In this document: positions 61,201 to 64,000 of the stretch, piece after piece
Layout: every line of letters starts with the position of its first letter
How positions within the stretch are numbered: the first letter of the stretch is position 1
Origin: Aeromicrobium yanjiei
GTDB lineage: Bacteria > Actinomycetota > Actinomycetes > Propionibacteriales > Nocardioidaceae
Assembly: GCF_009649075.1 (NCBI RefSeq)
Contig: NZ_CP045737.1
Location: 1,116,001 to 1,180,000, forward strand
Direction of reading: 5' to 3'
Length of the DNA: 64,000 nt
Translations under genes and position numbers: made by a program
The notes under the pieces: generated by a model
Told to the model about the DNA's origin: nothing
What the model saw: the letters and a program-made list of their open reading frames with translations, nothing else
Databases searched by the model: none

Positions 61201-61835
61201 GTGACGCGGCGGGCAAGCGCATCACGTTCGCGGTGACCGGTACGCGGGCGGGCTACGCGCCGGCGACGAGGACCAGTGACCCCACCGACGAGGTGGCGAC
61301 GGGCGATCTCGTCAGGACCCCCAGGCCGACCGTCAGCGGCAGCGTCGCGGTGGGCAAGAAGGTCACCGCGCGTCCGGGTTCCTGGGACGACGGCGTGCGG
61401 CTGGGCTACCAGTGGTTGCTGGAAGGCAAGGCGATCCGCGGCGCCACCTCCACGACGTACACGATCACGGCAGCCGATCGGGGCCGCACGCTGTCGGTGG
61501 TCGTGACCGGTTCCAAGGCGGGCTACACCGCCGTCTCCCGGACCAGCGCCGGTCACCGCGTCGCCCTGGGCACGCAGACCCGTCGCCCGAGGCCGTCCAT
61601 CAAGGGGACGCCCAAGGTCGGCCGCACCCTGACCGTGAAGAAGGCGACCTACGACAAGGGCGTCAAGCTGTCCTACAAGTGGTACGCGGACGGTCACCGC
61701 GTCGGCAGCAACCGGCCGACGCTCACGCTCAAGAAGGCGTACCGCGGCGATCGCATCACCGTGCGGGTCGTGGCCAGGAAGACCGGTTACGTCACGTGGG
61801 GCAGCACCAGCGCGAAGACCGGCAAGGTCCGGTAG
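58269..61835 (+). CDS. Secreted M1-family metallopeptidase with six C-terminal repeats
   Basis: A 1188-residue exported protein. The signal peptide (1-32) ends in A-Y-A before ADPV. The catalytic domain has the zinc motif H377-E-V-M-H381 with the third ligand E400 (NEGPATYAE), spaced HExxH-18-E as in M1 peptidases; YALETQ takes the place of the exopeptidase GAMEN/GALETQ motif. A beta domain follows (to about 655), then six repeats of about 85-95 residues ending lysine-rich. The ATG at 58269 has GGAG 5 nt upstream; the longer frame from 58110 lacks a signal peptide at its start. Likely cell-surface peptide degradation. Confidence 0.88.
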   Translation: MTLRARHMGRLLSLALVSGTLVATAGAGTAYAADPVNGGLSAGDSLFPRQGNSGYDALHYDIELKVDVAVASTNNAPATTTFPAATTTVTARTTDAPLASYAFDFQGSVGDLEASTLNVDSVAVDGAPATFTRIENTTESDATTDEHKLIVTPSRPVSGEFTTVVRYHGTPVRHTDTDGSYEGWNNTTDGATFVNQPVGSMTVFPNNNTPRDKATYTITVDAPSRLGTSAQAAAANPGLRDAAVVSNGELTSRTRSDSGARTTWVWEQTKQMASELSLISVGRYDMYESDIALASGRTIKEWSFIDPAISVGNQQTTQSTRAQLKQILDFLESRYGPYPGNSTGLVTDVVPSEINYALETQDRSFFPNSASRGTTIHEVMHQWFGDNVSPVDWNDIWLNEGPATYAEAQLTYEGSGSSTTSTESSYFTSWNNTAPTNALWSVPVAKMARAEQLFGRPTYTRGSMTLEALRTAIGGRDFARVMEQWQARYGGTSKRTADFIALAEEISGRDLTAFFEEWIYTTGKPAWPSKFDLTLAAPSAPVGADEAISFTLTSRNTGRVTQTGSVVIVDLNDVLDDATLGELPAGTTIDGSTLTWTVPTTAVGATSTVSIPLTTAPDSTGAALKASARASTLGATCVDCTTSIVVGAPPVAPSALPTVAGTPVVGQQLTAGTPGWASGTTFAYQWLVDDSPVAGATKQTFTPDVSAVGLAVRVRVTGSKGSASPVTRTSEPTAAVARATQPGSVPTVSGTPQIGRTLVADVGTWEPGTFFTYQWATNGTNVSAANGGTGPTFTPSLAAQIGQTVTVTVTGTKAGFVTTARTSAATGAIATGEFGSLPRPTLSGVPRALAPVTADPGTWDTGTAFTYQWAVDGEEVAGATGATFTPTLDQVGLPLTVTVTGTKAGYAIPASRTSKPVTIAPAEQTETPKPTISGTPKVGAPLAGDRGTWPEGVSLAYQWFAGDQAVEGATGLTYVPAGDAAGKRITFAVTGTRAGYAPATRTSDPTDEVATGDLVRTPRPTVSGSVAVGKKVTARPGSWDDGVRLGYQWLLEGKAIRGATSTTYTITAADRGRTLSVVVTGSKAGYTAVSRTSAGHRVALGTQTRRPRPSIKGTPKVGRTLTVKKATYDKGVKLSYKWYADGHRVGSNRPTLTLKKAYRGDRITVRVVARKTGYVTWGSTSAKTGKVR
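60235..61832 (+). repeat. Six tandem Ig-like repeats within the M1 peptidase
   Basis: Each unit of about 270 bp encodes P-x-P-T-(V/I/L)-S-G-T-P-x-V-G, then a G-x-W pattern, (T/A/S)-Y-Q-W, G-A-T-x-x-T-(F/Y)-x-P and V-T-G-x-K-A-G-(Y/F). Units start near 60235, 60506, 60776, 61046, 61316 and 61583. The last unit is diverged (YKWYADG) and rich in lysine and arginine, which may bind anionic cell-wall polymers. Confidence 0.8.
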
Positions 61836-61852
61836 GCAGGGGGACAGCACAA

Positions 61853-61882
61853 CGGCCCGGCTCCCTGTGGGGAGCCGGGCCG
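61853..61882. terminator. Bidirectional GC-rich terminator
   Basis: CGGCCCGGCTCCC-TGTG-GGGAGCCGGGCCG is a perfect 13-bp stem with a 4-nt loop, sitting between two convergent large genes. There is no T-run, as is usual for high-GC actinobacterial terminators. Confidence 0.85.
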
Positions 61883-61900
61883 CTGTGTGTCAGGCGGAGA

Positions 61901-64000
61901 TCAGCGGATCGTGACCTTCACCGTCTTGCTCTTGCTGGACTTGGTCAGCCCGTTGCCCGCGAAGGTGACCCGCAGCTTGTGCGTGCCCTTCTTGAGCTTC
62001 AGGGTGATGACCTCGGACGTGTTGGCGTCGACGCGAACGGTCTTGACCTTCTTGCCCTTGTCGGTGATGACGACCGAGCCTGCGGTCTTGACGCCGGGCG
62101 CGATCAGCTTGACCGTGACCCGCGCCTTCCTGGCGTTCTTCCACTTCTTGACCTTCAGCGACAGCGACGTGCTTGCCTTGGCCACGCTGATCGAGGCCGG
62201 GGCGCTCGTCGAGGAGCCGTAGCTCGCCGACGAAGGCTCGAACGTGGCGACCACGGAGGTGGTCCCGGGGCGCAGACCCTGCACCTTCAGGCTCGCCTTG
62301 CCACCGCTGGTCGTACCGGTCGCCAGCACCTTGGTGCCGGCTCGCAGGGTGACGGTGCCGTCGAGAGCCGTGCCCTCGGCGTCCTCGGCGCGGACGGTCA
62401 CGGTGGCCGCTCGCGGGTACGTGACCCCCTTGGCCGACGTGATGGTCACGCTCGACCCACCCGGGGCGACGACGGGGTCGCCCGCGGGGGCGGCCCAGAA
62501 CAGACCGCGTGCGGCCTGGCTCATGCCGCCCTTGGTGTGGGTGCGGAAGAACACCGACGTGCCGAAGACCATCGAGCGGGCTCCGGTCGTGGCGTTCTCG
62601 GACGACACGACCGAGGCCTGGCCTGCGGCCGTGCTCGGACCGTTCGTCGCCGCGGAGGCGCCGCTCGCACGCCAGTGGCCCGCGAGCAGCGGGTTCGCGG
62701 CGTACCTCTGCTCGACCTTCACGTTCTCGCCGAGCGACGTGAACGAGTAGGCCGGGTAGATGAACGCGCTGTCCTGCTTGTACGGCGCGAGCACCGAGTC
62801 CGCAGGCGTGTCGACCGCGACGATGCCGTTGCCGGAGCTGTTGCCGTTGACGACCGTGCCGCTCATGAGACCGAACGACGAGGCCGCGTTGAACGCAGCG
62901 TTCGAGCGACCGAGCAGTGCGCCGCCCTCGTCGAGGAAGGCCTGCACGGCGCCACGGGCGGGGGCGAAGCTCACGGCCGGGTTCGAGCCGGAGGCGGCCC
63001 GGTCAGCGGTGTTGAACGTCGTCCCGATCCACAGGACGTCGATCCCGTCGAGCAGCTGCGGGTTGGCGTTGACCGCGTCCGCGGTCACCTGCACCAGATC
63101 GTCGAAGCCGAGCTGCTGCAGGGAGAGCCTGTCGTCCTGCGTGCCGACGTAGGCGATCGTGAGATCCTGCAGCGCCTTGGTGTCCTCGTCATCGAGGGCA
63201 TCGAGATCGGCCTTGGTGGCCGCCTCGACGTCGATGTCGTACGCCGAGGCAGCCTTCTTGGCTGCGTCGTACGCCTCGGGCCCGATCACGACCGAGCCGT
63301 CGGCGAGCATCGAGACGCGTGCGTCCTCCTCGAGGAGGGCATTGAGGGCCTGGTAGTCGGGGACGCCTGCGACGTCGAACGTCAGGTAGCCGGCCTTGGC
63401 GGGGACCGACTCCTGGGGAGTCGCCGCCTTGATCGGCGTGGTGGCTCCGACGGGAGCCTCCGTGGTCAGGCCGATCTTGTCGACCGTGGCGCCCCAGGTG
63501 TACGAGTAGCTCCACGCCGAGATGTCGTACATCGAGGGCACCTTGTTGGAGATGTCCTCACCGAGGTCGAGCAGGGAGTTGGCCAGTCCGCGCAGCGGCT
63601 GGTGCATGTCGATGACGTAGGAGCCCTCGGGGTACGTCGTGCCGTCGATCGTGGCGGCGGCGTCGAGCGTGCCGACCTCGATGTCGTGGGTGATCAGCTG
63701 ATCGACCAGGCGGGTCGCATCGCTCTTGGAGCGCTGTCCCTCGCCGACCGGGATGACGTACGCGCGCGGCAGGGTGATCTTGTCCTGGTCGTCCACGACG
63801 TCCCACAACGGCTGCCACTGGGTCGGTCCCGGGACGCTCTTGACCTTGTCGACGGTCAGGTTGTCCTTGGGCTCGCCCGCGAGGCCGCGACGGAAGGTCT
63901 CGATCTGGTTCTTGATCATGTCCCGCGCGTTGCCGGCGGTGTTCATGTAGTCGACGATGCTGTCCATCGTCTTGTACGCGACGGCGGAGTTGATGACCGC
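61901..64000 (-). CDS. Large secreted protein, probable M14 zinc carboxypeptidase, C-terminal part
   Basis: The frame is open to the window edge, so the N-terminus is missing and the ATG at 63967 is internal; 699 codons are visible. The visible part starts inside a region (NSAVAYKTMDSIVDYMNTAGNARDMI) seen in long actinobacterial M14 peptidases after the catalytic domain, followed by a glutamine-amidotransferase-like segment (VLWIGTTFN; FLDEGGALLGR) and two Ig-like beta repeats ending with a lysine-rich tail. The zinc-binding residues are not in the window, so the family call is tentative. It converges on the M1 peptidase. Confidence 0.7.
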   Translation of the reverse strand, partial: AVINSAVAYKTMDSIVDYMNTAGNARDMIKNQIETFRRGLAGEPKDNLTVDKVKSVPGPTQWQPLWDVVDDQDKITLPRAYVIPVGEGQRSKSDATRLVDQLITHDIEVGTLDAAATIDGTTYPEGSYVIDMHQPLRGLANSLLDLGEDISNKVPSMYDISAWSYSYTWGATVDKIGLTTEAPVGATTPIKAATPQESVPAKAGYLTFDVAGVPDYQALNALLEEDARVSMLADGSVVIGPEAYDAAKKAASAYDIDVEAATKADLDALDDEDTKALQDLTIAYVGTQDDRLSLQQLGFDDLVQVTADAVNANPQLLDGIDVLWIGTTFNTADRAASGSNPAVSFAPARGAVQAFLDEGGALLGRSNAAFNAASSFGLMSGTVVNGNSSGNGIVAVDTPADSVLAPYKQDSAFIYPAYSFTSLGENVKVEQRYAANPLLAGHWRASGASAATNGPSTAAGQASVVSSENATTGARSMVFGTSVFFRTHTKGGMSQAARGLFWAAPAGDPVVAPGGSSVTITSAKGVTYPRAATVTVRAEDAEGTALDGTVTLRAGTKVLATGTTSGGKASLKVQGLRPGTTSVVATFEPSSASYGSSTSAPASISVAKASTSLSLKVKKWKNARKARVTVKLIAPGVKTAGSVVITDKGKKVKTVRVDANTSEVITLKLKKGTHKLRVTFAGNGLTKSSKSKTVKVTIR

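Overview
The window is GC-rich chromosomal DNA from an actinobacterium. Gene content and order (lepA, hemW, DUF3097, hrcA-dnaJ, phoH-ybeY-CorC-era, leuA, recO-uppS, gltX), GTG starts, actinobacterial lipoboxes and many start codons placed 6-7 nt after a TAnnnT -10 box fit the Propionibacteriales/Nocardioidaceae, possibly Aeromicrobium. The genus is inference. There is no rRNA, CRISPR array, prophage or intact IS element.

Layout. 1-13.4 kb is core housekeeping: lepA (5' cut by the window edge), a MOSC protein, an acyl-CoA ligase, hemW, DUF3097 plus a small unknown gene, then hrcA-dnaJ behind a CIRCE operator, and a tight HIT-phoH-ybeY-CorC-(degenerate cytidine deaminase)-era run. 13.5-25.2 kb holds a 13E12-type HNH protein with a LexA-like box, acylphosphatase, a PHP protein, a flavodoxin, a methyltransferase, the MoxR-DUF58-transglutaminase operon, a GST-like reductase and a membrane protein. 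25.2-27.1 kb is leuA, preceded by a leucine-rich leader peptide and a stem that can hide the leuA ribosome binding site. 28.5-32.3 kb is a three-gene operon that reads as lysine-to-2-hydroxyglutarate catabolism. 33-35 kb is a frameshifted VOC gene, recO and uppS. 35-36.6 kb is a divergent MerR/thioredoxin-reductase-like pair bracketed by two copies of a ~90-bp palindromic repeat. 36.7-40 kb is a lipoprotein/unknown/WXG-like/DUF1023-hydrolase operon. Then come an FAH-family gene, gltX, tRNA-Gln(CTG) and tRNA-Glu(CTC).

42.7-58.1 kb is the most interesting part: an accessory catabolic locus with two MmgE/PrpD proteins, a CaiB/BaiF CoA-transferase, a cyclase-family hydrolase, a dihydropyrimidinase-like amidohydrolase, a CitE-like lyase, an IclR regulator, a complete branched-chain-type ABC importer, a muconolactone-isomerase-like protein, an Asp/Glu racemase-family protein and an FAD dehydrogenase. 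Four near-palindromic sites (44216, 50899, 51008, 51040) with the pattern GTTC..CT.AG..GAAC lie in the promoter regions of the IclR gene, the importer operon and the CoA-transferase operon, and tie the locus into one probable IclR regulon. The substrate is not evident; a di- or tricarboxylate, or a ring compound opened to one, is the best guess.

58.2-64 kb carries two large secreted proteins pointing at each other across a strong terminator: an M1-type metallopeptidase with six C-terminal repeats, and the C-terminal part of a probable peptidase (M14-like, running off the window) with Ig-like repeats.
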